This document shows positions 9,127 through 18,154 of a stretch of 64,000 bases of DNA, in pieces. Where the stretch lies: contig NZ_JBINJF010000022.1 in assembly GCF_043951865.1 (NCBI RefSeq), positions 5,587 through 69,586 of the forward strand. The letters run 5' to 3'. The translations under genes were made by a program, and so were the position numbers. How positions within the stretch are numbered: the stretch's first letter is position 1; every line of letters begins with the position of its first letter. The notes beneath the pieces were generated by a model, which ran no database searches, was not told where the DNA came from, and worked only from the letters and a program-made list of their open reading frames with translations. The stretch is from JAMQKA01 sp043951865 (GTDB lineage: Bacteria > Bacteroidota > Rhodothermia > Balneolales > Balneolaceae).

Positions 9127-11175
9127 ATGAAATCACTCTTGGAAAAATGTGGTGAACTGTCGATCGCAATATTGCTGGTTGTATTATTCTCTGTTTCGGC
9201 TTCGGCCCAGGTACCGGAAATAGGCTCGCAGGTAGGCCTGCCGGACGACCCGCAGCAGATCGATTCGCTGTTCAAAATCCTGTATGAACACAACATGCCG
9301 GTGGCCCGTATCTGGGTTACGCTGGACCCGTTCAGCCCGGAGAAGTGGGATTTTTCAAAATACGATGCCGCTTTTAATGCCGCCGAAAAATACGGGGTCG
9401 GAATCTGCCCCACGCTGGGTCCGGCGGGTACGGGTGTATCGGTGATGCTGAAAAACCGGGAGGATATGCACGAGGCGCGCCACTACATCAAAACCGTGGT
9501 GAACAGGTACAAGGACCACCCGGCCCTGGATACCTGGATGCTGCTGAACGAACCCGGCACCTTTCCCGCCACCGACCCGCTGCCGATGAGCCGCTTCCGG
9601 GATTGGCTGCGTGAAAAATACGGCTCTGTTGACCAGATGTGGGGCGATTACGCCTCCTTTGAAGAAGTTACCTACCGGGACAGCTGGGAGCAGGGTCCTT
9701 CCCGTGCCTTCGTGGACTGGTACACGTTCTGGCGCTTCCACATGACCTGGTACCTGGACTGGATCGGCAGCGAGGTACGCAAATATGACAAGAAAACCCA
9801 GCTGCACGCCAACGGCCACTCGCTGATTAGCAACGTCACCAACATTTCCACCGATCTGCCTTCCTGGCGTGCGGTGCTGGATCATATCGGGGGATCGATG
9901 CACCCGTCCTGGCATTTCGGGGGTATCCTGGATCGCGATCAGTATGCGCTGGGGGCCGCCTATGAGTCGGCCCTGCTTCGCGGCAGCGCCGAGCCGAAAC
10001 CGTTCTGGATTACCGAGCTACAGGGGGGCAACAACCTGTACCGGCCGGCCTACCCGTTTCATCCTACCGAGAAGGATATCGCCCAGTTCCTGTGGACGAT
10101 TATCGGTTCCGGCGCCGACAGAGCCATTTTCTGGACCTTGAATGCCGATTCCGACTGGTCTCTGCTTGACTTCCAGGGCCGCCCCAGCGAGCGCATCAAA
10201 ACCGCCGGCCAGATTGCCAAAATTGTGAACAAGCACAGCGATTTCTTTGCGGGGGCAGAACCGGTTACCGCTCCCGTAACCATCATGCTGAGCCTGGAAA
10301 CCATGACCCTGCAGCTGGCCACCGAGGGCTGGAATATCGATGTGGAAGAGGATCATATCGGGCGCAAACGAAATGCGCACGTGCTTTCGGCCCTGGCCTA
10401 TTACGAGGCGTTCCAGGAGCTGGGGATCCCGGTGCGCATCAAACATATGCACGATTTTGGCTGGAATCGGAATACCGGGGAATCCAGGATGATCATTTTA
10501 CCGCATGTCACCTCCGTGACCAAAGAACAGGCGGAGGGACTAGAGACCTTTGTAACCAGCGGAAACACCCTGCTGGCCAGCGGATTGACGGGGATTTATG
10601 ACCAATACCGTGATTTCTGGCCGACCAAAGACGATTTCCCCCTGCAAGAAACTTTTGGGGGAAGATACACGGAGATACGCCTGTTAAGTCCATACGGGAA
10701 TATAGAACTGAATGAACCCGATGTTACGCTGCCGTATCATCTCTGGGTCGGGGAGATCGAGGCGATGGGCAGCAGTTCGATCGGGGATGAAAACGGCTGG
10801 ACGACAGGAACCCGGCATTCGGTTGGTGGTGGAGAAAGCATTTGGGTGCCCTCCCTGGTCGGGCTCGGGGCCTGGCAGAAGGACAATAAAGGGCTGACCG
10901 GTTTTATCCGCTATTATACCGGAGATTTGATCGATCAGGTTCCGTTCCGTTTTAAAAAACAGTGCGAAGGTTGTGTGCTTCGCATCATGGAAAATGAGGG
11001 TCGGTATGTAACGGTGGTTACCAACGGCACCGAACAACCAAAGCGAACCGTACTGCATGTGAAACACCCGGATTTGAAAGCGGACCTGCTTTGGGGCAAA
11101 AAAGACCAGGTAAACACTGAAGGGAATGAAATATTCCTGGGACCCCGTGAAACCGTGGTGATCCTGTGGAAGTGA
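9127..11175 (+). CDS. GH42-type beta-galactosidase, secreted
   Basis: 682 aa from ATG 9127. An in-frame TTG at 9082 would add 15 residues ahead of a good signal peptide (MKSLLEKCGELSIAILLVVL...SASAQ), so I choose the ATG. The (beta/alpha)8 barrel carries the likely acid/base Glu142 in WMLLNEPG and the nucleophile Glu297 in WITELQGG. Between them is the GH42 hallmark FRDWLREKYGSVDQMWGDY. A Rossmann-like trimerisation domain (about 390-560) and a C-terminal beta domain follow, the standard GH42 order. GH42 enzymes release terminal beta-galactose, or sometimes alpha-arabinopyranose, from oligosaccharides. The signal peptide places it in the periplasm or outside the cell, whereas many GH42 enzymes are cytoplasmic. 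It is probably transcribed with the preceding lipoprotein gene. Substrate within the family is not certain. Confidence 0.85.
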   Translation: MKSLLEKCGELSIAILLVVLFSVSASAQVPEIGSQVGLPDDPQQIDSLFKILYEHNMPVARIWVTLDPFSPEKWDFSKYDAAFNAAEKYGVGICPTLGPAGTGVSVMLKNREDMHEARHYIKTVVNRYKDHPALDTWMLLNEPGTFPATDPLPMSRFRDWLREKYGSVDQMWGDYASFEEVTYRDSWEQGPSRAFVDWYTFWRFHMTWYLDWIGSEVRKYDKKTQLHANGHSLISNVTNISTDLPSWRAVLDHIGGSMHPSWHFGGILDRDQYALGAAYESALLRGSAEPKPFWITELQGGNNLYRPAYPFHPTEKDIAQFLWTIIGSGADRAIFWTLNADSDWSLLDFQGRPSERIKTAGQIAKIVNKHSDFFAGAEPVTAPVTIMLSLETMTLQLATEGWNIDVEEDHIGRKRNAHVLSALAYYEAFQELGIPVRIKHMHDFGWNRNTGESRMIILPHVTSVTKEQAEGLETFVTSGNTLLASGLTGIYDQYRDFWPTKDDFPLQETFGGRYTEIRLLSPYGNIELNEPDVTLPYHLWVGEIEAMGSSSIGDENGWTTGTRHSVGGGESIWVPSLVGLGAWQKDNKGLTGFIRYYTGDLIDQVPFRFKKQCEGCVLRIMENEGRYVTVVTNGTEQPKRTVLHVKHPDLKADLLWGKKDQVNTEGNEIFLGPRETVVILWK

Positions 11176-11228
11176 TAATATTTAACGTGAACTATATAAT
11201 AAAAATAAGTACGAGAAGAGGTTGTCTG

Positions 11229-11356
11229 CCGGCCTTTGAAATTTTTGTTGGTACAGTGACCGCAGCCGGAGCGTTAAGCCCCGACAGCTGTCGGGAAACA
11301 AAAATTTCACCAGCCGGCGATTTTTTTGGTTCATTTTTTCATCGGTGAAAAAATGA
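11229..11356. repeat. Composite inverted-repeat element, copy 1
   Basis: This fills most of the 386-nt gap between the GH42 gene and the next gene. An outer inverted repeat (GCCGGC..TTGAAATTTTTGT against ACAAAAATTTC..GCCGGC) encloses the palindrome CCCGACAGCTGTCGGG at about 11280-11295. Next to it is a second hairpin, GTTCATTTTTTC/GAAAAAATGAAC (perfect 12-bp stem). The same arrangement recurs at 15523-15701, and parts recur at 31391-31440 and 33385-33701, so it is a dispersed element and not a gene-specific terminator. No other feature is seen in the gap. Confidence 0.7.
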
Positions 11357-11561
11357 ACACTACTAAAAAGGTATCCAAAGACCATATAAGCGGTATGCAC
11401 AATTTTTCTTAACCTGACCTAATGATCTTTAGGAATCAATGTTGGGCTACACAGTCTTTTTGATCACTTTACAGCGCGTCCAGTTAACTCTTCAAATTGA
11501 CTACCTCCAACCGTAAAACGGCAATCTTAAATTTTCTGATGCCCGTTTAATTAATAACTAA

Positions 11562-13790
11562 ATGACGAATGTTATGAATACACAAAAAATATTCTGCCTG
11601 CTGATATCCGCTTTAATGGCAACACTGATTGCCGGTACAGCCGCCACCGCCCAGGATAACCACGATTACCTAAAGGAGAAGTACGCCAACATGCACCACT
11701 CCCCAGTGCAGGAGAAATTCGAAAAAATTGCCCCCATGCCGATCGGGGCGGTGTATGTGATGCGGCCCGGCGATACCGAGGAGGACATCCGCTGGCACTT
11801 CCGGACCATGAAAAAGCTGGGGTACACCAATTTGAAGCAGCTGATGACCACCCCGGAATGGAGTGAAGAAGAGGTGAAGATGATTGCGCTGGAAGAGGGC
11901 ATCATCCCGTGGTGGTACAGCCAGGGCGGCTGGGAGGCCATCAGTGACGAGCTGCTGAACGAGCTGGGAATACCCGAAGATACCCCTGTCGAGGACATTC
12001 GCAATCACCCCAAAATGCAGGAATACCAGCTCGAGGTGATGAAGGATCGCGTGCGGAAGACCGCGGAGTTCAAGGAGCAAAACCCCAACCAGGAAGCTCC
12101 GGATGGAAGCAGCACCGCCTTCGATCCACAGGTGGGCGGCACTGAAATGGACCTCACAGAAGAGGGTGAAGAGCTGTTTGTGGAATGGGCCAAAGAGCAG
12201 TATGGAACCATTGAGAAATTAAACGAGGCATACAACCAGGATCACGCGGGACTCAATATCGGGGATTACGGCCAGATCGGATTCAGTTCCTGGGAGGATT
12301 TTGAAAAGAACTGGAAGAATCTCAGTACCAAGGAATACAGGCACATAAGGGATGTTTTCCGCTTCAAGGCGGATCACAACCTCGACAATATCCGCAATGA
12401 TGCCCAGAGATTTACCGATTTTTATCCCCACGCCCCCTACCGCGGCGGCGGTGAGCTGGGACTGTTTTACCCGCAAACCTGGTACAACGTGGACCTCGAG
12501 GGCATCGCCGAAGTGATGACCGATTTCGGCACCTTTTATCCCTCCATGCACTTTTCATGGCATTTCGAGCGTGTGGACAACGAGGTGCTGCGCCCCACCT
12601 TCATGCAGGCCTCCTACGCCACCGATATTTTTAAAGGCGGATGGGCGGCCGCGTGGGAGTCGACCGGTGGTCCCCAGTATTTCAGCGGCAGCGGCCATGG
12701 ATTTAAGGTGGATGACCATACCATGACCCAGTTCATCTACAATCATATTGCCGCAGGTTTTAAAGGATTCGGCCTGTGGGCCTGGAGCGCACGCACCGCC
12801 GGCTGGGAGGCGGGCGAATACAGCCTGCTGGGAAAAAATAACGAAATCACGCCTCGCGCACGGAAGGTGGGAAAAATCGGGCAGGCGCTGCAGGAATACC
12901 GCGATGAACTCTGGGATGCACAAAAAGAGCCTTATGTGGGCGTATTTGCCGACTGGAACAACGAGGCGGTCTGGACCACCATAGCCGTACACGGCGAAGA
13001 TGATTTCAGGATGTTTCCGATTGAAGCGCGTGTAGGTGCCAGCCGGGCCTTGATCAACGGTGACGTTCCGTTCGAGTATGTCACGGAGTCTGACCTGAGA
13101 AAGGGACTTGCCCAGCGGTACCGGGTTATCTACATGTCGGCAACGCTGGCTATCGAAAAGGATATGTTCGGGATCCTGACCGAGTACGTCGAAAACGGCG
13201 GCCGGCTGGTGATGGATATGCCGGGCGCGTGGTACGACTCCTACACCCAACTGCTGGACACGGGAAAAGGCAGCAAATTTGAACAACTGTTCGGGGCCGC
13301 CATCCACGACTACCAGAAAGCCGACAAGAACCGCCCCAACAGTATCGGGGATTTTGAGGTGCACGGCGTTACGGCGGGCATCACCCCGTATACGGCCGAT
13401 GTGGTAGCCAGCTTTTCCGATCGCGGAGAACCGGCCATCACGGAGCATCATCTGGGAGAGGGAACGGCCGTTCTGCTGGGCTACGAAGCTTCTCACATGA
13501 CGTTTAAACCGGGCAATAAAGAGGCCGAACAGATGCTCAGGGATTACGCGCTGGGTCCCTACGACGTCCCGTTCCACTCCGAGGAGGCGATCGCCTACCG
13601 GATAGCGGCCCCTGAGGCTGACCACTACTTTTTGCTGAACGACAGCAACCAGGACAAGATGGTAAATCTGGATATCCGGGACTATGAATACAGCAGGGTT
13701 ACCAGTCCGGTTACCGGTGAAACCCACGAGCTCGGAAAATCCGTGATGGTGGAAAGCCACAGCGGCCGCTGGTTGCGCTTTGAAAAGTGA
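11562..13790 (+). CDS. Atypical GH42-like secreted protein, paralogue A
   Basis: 742-aa secreted protein (signal peptide to about residue 31, ATAQ). It shares GH42 features: EWAKEQYGTIEKLNEAYNQ (about 208-226), a probable nucleophile Glu366 in WESTGGPQ, and a Rossmann-like trimerisation domain (ENGGRLVMDMPGAW, GEGTAVLLGYEASH). The Asn-Glu acid/base motif that normally precedes the KYGT.E.LN segment is not found; SSTAFDPQVGG stands there instead. Glu298 in GGGELG is a possible substitute. The same changes occur in the paralogue at 28625-30832. It is followed 72 nt later by the GH10-like gene and is probably in one operon with it. It likely cleaves or binds a galactose-type residue, but activity cannot be assumed. 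Another in-frame ATG at 11574 is an alternative start. Confidence 0.72.
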   Translation: MTNVMNTQKIFCLLISALMATLIAGTAATAQDNHDYLKEKYANMHHSPVQEKFEKIAPMPIGAVYVMRPGDTEEDIRWHFRTMKKLGYTNLKQLMTTPEWSEEEVKMIALEEGIIPWWYSQGGWEAISDELLNELGIPEDTPVEDIRNHPKMQEYQLEVMKDRVRKTAEFKEQNPNQEAPDGSSTAFDPQVGGTEMDLTEEGEELFVEWAKEQYGTIEKLNEAYNQDHAGLNIGDYGQIGFSSWEDFEKNWKNLSTKEYRHIRDVFRFKADHNLDNIRNDAQRFTDFYPHAPYRGGGELGLFYPQTWYNVDLEGIAEVMTDFGTFYPSMHFSWHFERVDNEVLRPTFMQASYATDIFKGGWAAAWESTGGPQYFSGSGHGFKVDDHTMTQFIYNHIAAGFKGFGLWAWSARTAGWEAGEYSLLGKNNEITPRARKVGKIGQALQEYRDELWDAQKEPYVGVFADWNNEAVWTTIAVHGEDDFRMFPIEARVGASRALINGDVPFEYVTESDLRKGLAQRYRVIYMSATLAIEKDMFGILTEYVENGGRLVMDMPGAWYDSYTQLLDTGKGSKFEQLFGAAIHDYQKADKNRPNSIGDFEVHGVTAGITPYTADVVASFSDRGEPAITEHHLGEGTAVLLGYEASHMTFKPGNKEAEQMLRDYALGPYDVPFHSEEAIAYRIAAPEADHYFLLNDSNQDKMVNLDIRDYEYSRVTSPVTGETHELGKSVMVESHSGRWLRFEK

Positions 13791-13862
13791 TTTTGTGACA
13801 AGATCCTCTGGATTACCGAAACCCTGAGGGTCTGCGTGAATTCAAATAAAAAAGTAATTTCA

Positions 13863-15359
13863 ATGAGCAATCTCTCCAGAAAAGAATTCCTGACGCACTC
13901 CGCCCTCGGACTGGCCGGAACGGCGCTGGGCGCCAAAGGATTGTCGGTCGACACCCAATCCACGAACCCGGCCCTGGCATCAAACAGTAAATTTGCAAAC
14001 GGGAAACTGCGCAGTGATGAGGAGGTGCTGGAGGCCGCCCGGCAAAATATCGACACGTACCGGAAGGGCGACGTCGCCGTTCGATTGGTCGGGCAGGACG
14101 GTAAACCGCTGACCAACTTCCCGGTGGATGTGAAGCTGCAGCAGCACCATTTCAAATTCGGCGACAACAACGTTGCGATGGACCAGATGTACCGGGTCGG
14201 GGATGCCCGTGCGGAGCGGCTCGAAAATTACCGCGACCTATACGCCAACCTGTTCAACGCCCTGAATTGTACCTGCTACTGGACGGAGCGCCCTCGCAAC
14301 AACCTGGCCAAAACAGCCGATCAGCAGGGGGAACTGGACCTGGACGGTTTCATCGATTCCGTGGAATGGGCACTTGCTCACAATATCGCTCCCAAGGGTC
14401 ACAACCTGTTCTGGACCGTGCCGAAGGCGGTGCCCGACTGGCTGGAAAAATACCCGTATGAAACCCAGATGAACTATGTGGAGGTGCGCATACGGGATCT
14501 GACCTCCCGCTTCAAAGACCAGGTGCTGGAGTGGGATCTGCTTAACGAGATTCTCTGGGAGCCCGCCATGAAAAATTTTGATAAACGCGAGTGGCCCTAC
14601 CTGGAGTCCTATGAAAATATCGTCGATATGATCTGCACCATCATTCAGTGGGCACGGGAGGAAAATCCGGATGCCGCCTACCTGCTGAACGACTACGGGA
14701 CCAATCCGAACGCGTTCGTCGGACGCGGACTAACTTCCCAGGACGGCCGCAAGGTGACCAACGAGTTGCAGCGCAAGCGGTATATCGAGATCGTGCAGCG
14801 GCTTTCCGGGCAAGGGTGCCAGCCGAACGCCATCGGACTGCAGTGCCACATCGACATGCCGATCACCCTGCAGCAGACGGTCGATTATTTTGATGAGATG
14901 TCGGCCGCCGGCGTGCCGCTGCAGGTTACCGAATATTTCGTGGGCGAGGATGACCTGCAGGAGAGCGGCCTGGAAAAGTACATGAGCGACGATCCGGACG
15001 AGGCGATGGCCCGCTACACGGAAGATTTCATGACCGTCGCCTTCGGGCACCCCGCGATCAAGGATTTCTATTTCTGGGGTGTGATGGGTGATGCGGTAAA
15101 GTGGGAGGGGGAACTATCCCCGGCTTACAACCTTCGCCCGGTGTATCACACCATTGACAAACTAATCAACGACCGGTGGACCACCGAAGAGAGCTTGGTA
15201 ACCAACGGCGACGGCTACCTGCGCTTCCACGGTTTTTACGGCGACTACAGCGTGCGCTACCGGGTGCCGGCCAACAAGGATATGGAGATCGGCAACCGCT
15301 TTAGCGTGGTGCCCGGCCAGTCCATGCCTCTGGAGATTAAGACGGTGGTAAGCCAATAG
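13863..15359 (+). CDS. GH10-like endo-glycanase, Tat-type signal, paralogue A
   Basis: 498 aa from ATG 13863. A GTG at 13836 is in frame but precedes the signal region (SRKEFLTHSALGLAGTALG), so it was not chosen. After a small N-terminal beta domain (RLVGQDGKPLTNFPVDVKL) comes a GH10-type barrel: KGHNLFWTVPKAVPDWL, acid/base Glu229 in WDLLNEILWEP, NDYGTNPN, IGLQCHID, and nucleophile Glu357 in LQVTEYF. All core GH10 residues are present, so a retaining endo-beta-glycanase is expected. Classical members cut xylan, but this branch, with its C-terminal beta extension (LRFHGFYGDYSVRYRV), may act on another polymer. It forms a pair with 37540-38997, which has the same architecture. An imperfect hairpin follows the stop codon. 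Confidence 0.82.
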   Translation: MSNLSRKEFLTHSALGLAGTALGAKGLSVDTQSTNPALASNSKFANGKLRSDEEVLEAARQNIDTYRKGDVAVRLVGQDGKPLTNFPVDVKLQQHHFKFGDNNVAMDQMYRVGDARAERLENYRDLYANLFNALNCTCYWTERPRNNLAKTADQQGELDLDGFIDSVEWALAHNIAPKGHNLFWTVPKAVPDWLEKYPYETQMNYVEVRIRDLTSRFKDQVLEWDLLNEILWEPAMKNFDKREWPYLESYENIVDMICTIIQWAREENPDAAYLLNDYGTNPNAFVGRGLTSQDGRKVTNELQRKRYIEIVQRLSGQGCQPNAIGLQCHIDMPITLQQTVDYFDEMSAAGVPLQVTEYFVGEDDLQESGLEKYMSDDPDEAMARYTEDFMTVAFGHPAIKDFYFWGVMGDAVKWEGELSPAYNLRPVYHTIDKLINDRWTTEESLVTNGDGYLRFHGFYGDYSVRYRVPANKDMEIGNRFSVVPGQSMPLEIKTVVSQ

Positions 15360-15368
15360 CCTTTTCAA

Positions 15369-15399
15369 GGTGGAGCACACCTGAAAGGTGTACCCCACC
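15369..15399 (+). terminator. Terminator-like hairpin after the GH10-like gene
   Basis: A 14-position stem with 12 pairs (15369-15382 against 15386-15399) and a GAA loop lies 10 nt after the stop codon. It has no T tract, so termination is only suggested. Confidence 0.4.
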
Positions 15400-15522
15400 G
15401 GGATTATTGTAAGCAAGTGCGGTCCACTTACATAGTGGGCTGCATTTTCACGGAATCGTATGTGGCAAGTTAAATTAATCTAAATATGGATATGAGATTT
15501 GAGTTAATATAGCAACCGGCCT

Positions 15523-15701
15523 TTTGAAATTTTTGTTGGTATAGTGAGTGCAGGCGGAGCGTAAAGAAACCATTTCTGTTTGAGATCCGCGTTTCCCAGC
15601 GGATCGAGTTAAATGGTTTTAGCGTAGACGCAGGGAACGCGACAAAAATTTCACCAGCCGGCGACTTTTTTGGTTCGTTTTTTCGTCGTTGAAAAAATGA
15701 A
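15523..15701. repeat. Composite inverted-repeat element, copy 2
   Basis: Same outer arms as the copy at 11229-11356: CCGGCC..TTGAAATTTTTGT at the left, ACAAAAATTTCACC..GCCGGCGA at the right, then the GTTCGTTTTTTC/GAAAAAATGAAC hairpin. The interior differs and contains another inverted pair (AACCATTTCTGT... against ...TTAAATGGTTTT). It occupies most of the 399-nt gap between the GH10-like and heparinase-like genes. Confidence 0.7.
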
Positions 15702-15758
15702 CATACCCATTGAGATGGTTCTAATGTTTAGTTCAAAATCTACACCCGCTTCTTCAGC

Positions 15759-17690
15759 ATGAAACGAAAGATTACCAATACCCTTAAAAGCCTGTTTTTC
15801 TGGTTCCTGGTTATAGCATTGCTCCCCCGGCACGCTTTATCCCAGGAAAATCCGGTCTGGGACTGGCTCATCAATACCGACACCCTGCAAGGCAAGCACG
15901 CCACCGGCGAGCATCCCCGCGGTTTGATATCCCTGGATGACGTTCCGGAATTGCGCGAGCGCATCAAGACGGAACCCTATAAAAGCTGGTTTGGGAATTT
16001 CCGGGAGAAGGTGCGGGATGTCGATTATGGCACTTCTTACGAAGCCCAGGAAACGGCTAAACTGGCGGGTGACCAGTGCCTGCTGTATACCTTTACCGGC
16101 GAACAAATGTGGGCTGACCGCGCATATTCCAACCTGAGAGAGGTGTTCAGGGATGATCAGATTTTCAATAATCCCGTGTCAAGGGGATTGACACGGGCTG
16201 CCATGCTCCGGGGTATGGCCGTGGCCTATGACCACTGCTACCCGGCCTGGTCGCAGCCGCAGCGGGATGACGTAAACCGGCAGATCTACAAAATCACCTA
16301 CGCCACTTCGGCTAATATGGGTCGCGAAGCCAATTACAGTCTCGTCAGCAACTGGATGGGCGTGCGCTGGGGAGCCGTCCTGTTTGCCAGCCTAGTGTGG
16401 GACAATCCCACCGCCGGGGAGCCGTCGATCATGGAGCCGCTCCGTTGGGACACCTTCAAGCGGTTATCTGACCACATGGAGATAAATCTGCTGGAAAATG
16501 GCTGGAGTGCGGAGAGCATGGGGTACCACGCCTACAACTGGTCGTTCATCGGTCCGGCGCTGATTGCATTTGAGAACCGGCTGGGCGACCAGATCCCAAG
16601 TGTGCTGCGTTTTTTCGAACCGGCATCGGAGCAGTCGCTTTGGGGGATCATGACCTCGACGGTCTCCATCGAGCGGCAGGAGAGTGAGGTCGGTGTCAAG
16701 GCCGACCTTTCCGACGACAACCAGAATATGGGATCCGGGCTGATCGGCATGGGATTCCGTCTCTACCCGGAACGTCAGCTGCCGGCACTCAAGTGGATGC
16801 ACGATTACCTGGACCGCGGCAATATTTACAGCCTGCTCTACTACCCGGAAACGGTGGAGGCAAAGAACCCGGCGTCGATCGGCTGGCAAACCTATGCCGA
16901 CGAGCAGCAGGGCGTGGTGGTATTCCGCGACCGGTTCCGCAACGAAAATGATATCGTGGCCACCTACAACACCTCGGCGGAGCGCTTTGCCGGGCACTGG
17001 GGACCGGATGCCAACACCGTGCGACTGATCGGGCTGGGTTCGTTCTTTATCGACGGCGCGGGACGCACGCAGCTTGTGGCCGGCCAGACCAACCTGTTTC
17101 CGGGTCCCGTCTCGAAAGACCAGGAGGGCATAAAAAGCGAAGGTACTTTTTTAGGATTTGAGACCTTACCGGACGGATCAGGTTTTGCCTGCGGGCGGGG
17201 GAGCAACACAGGCGTCAAAAACCAGCAGACCTGCTTCGTGGTCGATTACTCCGTTTTTGAGGACCAGGGCGGGGTATTTGTGCTCGATTATGAATCGGAC
17301 AACGGTGAAATTTGGCGGCTGAATACGCCGGAATACAATACCGTCGACGTGCACGAAGGCGGATTCACAATCACCAACCCCGACGGGGCCAGCCTGCGTG
17401 CCACAATTTTAGGCGTGGAGCAGCCGCTGGACATAACCACCGGGCGCGTACGGTACGGCGGTGAAACCGAGCGGCATAATCCCGGTATCGACTACCGCGG
17501 GAAGAACTACCAGTATAACAAGTGGATCGACGTGGCAAATGAGGGCCATATCACCGTGGTGTTGACGCTGCTCCCGAAAGGGGCGTCCCATCCCCAAATT
17601 AGCAGCGGGAAAACAGCTGATGAGATCTATATAGATGACCATTCGATACAACTACCGAAATGCGAAAAGAATGAATGTACAAAGAAGTAA
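15759..17690 (+). CDS. Heparinase II/III-like polysaccharide lyase family protein, paralogue A
   Basis: 643-aa secreted protein with a signal peptide ending near HALSQ. Residues about 60-340 form a helical toroid of the type seen in heparinase II/III and alginate-lyase-like enzymes (DQCLLYTFTGEQMWADRAY, AMLRGMAVAYDHCYPAW, SNWMGVRWGAV, ENGWSAESMGYHAYNW). The rest is a beta-sandwich (VVVFRDRF, GSFFIDGAGRTQLVAG). The Asn/Trp and Tyr-His motifs lie where this superfamily keeps its catalytic residues. Members eliminate 4-O-linked sugars next to uronic acids, which would fit a uronic-acid-containing target for the locus. A second, diverged copy lies at 20261-22261. The exact lyase family cannot be given, and a non-lyase role is possible. 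Confidence 0.72.
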   Translation: MKRKITNTLKSLFFWFLVIALLPRHALSQENPVWDWLINTDTLQGKHATGEHPRGLISLDDVPELRERIKTEPYKSWFGNFREKVRDVDYGTSYEAQETAKLAGDQCLLYTFTGEQMWADRAYSNLREVFRDDQIFNNPVSRGLTRAAMLRGMAVAYDHCYPAWSQPQRDDVNRQIYKITYATSANMGREANYSLVSNWMGVRWGAVLFASLVWDNPTAGEPSIMEPLRWDTFKRLSDHMEINLLENGWSAESMGYHAYNWSFIGPALIAFENRLGDQIPSVLRFFEPASEQSLWGIMTSTVSIERQESEVGVKADLSDDNQNMGSGLIGMGFRLYPERQLPALKWMHDYLDRGNIYSLLYYPETVEAKNPASIGWQTYADEQQGVVVFRDRFRNENDIVATYNTSAERFAGHWGPDANTVRLIGLGSFFIDGAGRTQLVAGQTNLFPGPVSKDQEGIKSEGTFLGFETLPDGSGFACGRGSNTGVKNQQTCFVVDYSVFEDQGGVFVLDYESDNGEIWRLNTPEYNTVDVHEGGFTITNPDGASLRATILGVEQPLDITTGRVRYGGETERHNPGIDYRGKNYQYNKWIDVANEGHITVVLTLLPKGASHPQISSGKTADEIYIDDHSIQLPKCEKNECTKK

Positions 17691-17743
17691 TTATGATAAA
17701 CAAGATTATCGGTTTACCAGATCGGATTGATGTTTTTTGTGCT

Positions 17744-18089
17744 ATCTGCGAGATCAGCGTAATCAGCGGTAGATCGTTAGGAACCGGAGGTGGGGCACCA
17801 TTAAATATGGCTTCCTCAAAAAGTCACAATAGCCTTTCCTCTGGCGGGGAGTGTTCGTTTTTGTTCACCCAAAAAGGAACATTTCTATCATCGGAAAGAG
17901 GATATTGTGATTTTTTACGGTAGGCCTAGCTATGAAGATGATTAGCTGGCTTTCTCCTCAAAATTAAAGCTAGCAACATAATGAGCAATATTTATCCATT
18001 ACCTATGCAAAGTGGTTGACCGAAAATATGCGATATCTGCGCCATTTGGGCACTAATATTCTCCCGCAGATTACGCTGATCTCGCAGAT
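17744..18089. repeat. Inverted-repeat-bounded intergenic element
   Basis: The arms ATCTGCGAGATCAGCGTAAT.. (17744-17769) and its complement (18064-18089) match at 25 of 26 positions and enclose about 294 bp. Inside, a further inverted pair (AAAAAGTCACAATAGCCTTTCC-type near 17817-17838, complement near 17894-17917) surrounds a GTTCGTTTTTGTTC scrap. The CTTCCTCAAAAAGTCACA segment is also found near 31021. No gene is credible in the 464-nt gap between the heparinase-like gene and the sulfatase. Confidence 0.65.
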
Positions 18090-18154
18090 GCTGTACTGGT
18101 ATTAAAATTTAAAATAAATTGAACGACATACACAGTAAGCAGATAAATCGGATC

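Noticed and set aside
12555..13760. A 401-codon open frame on the minus strand
   Set aside because: It is opposite the GH42-like gene at 11562-13790 and has no domain or leader of its own; an antisense shadow.
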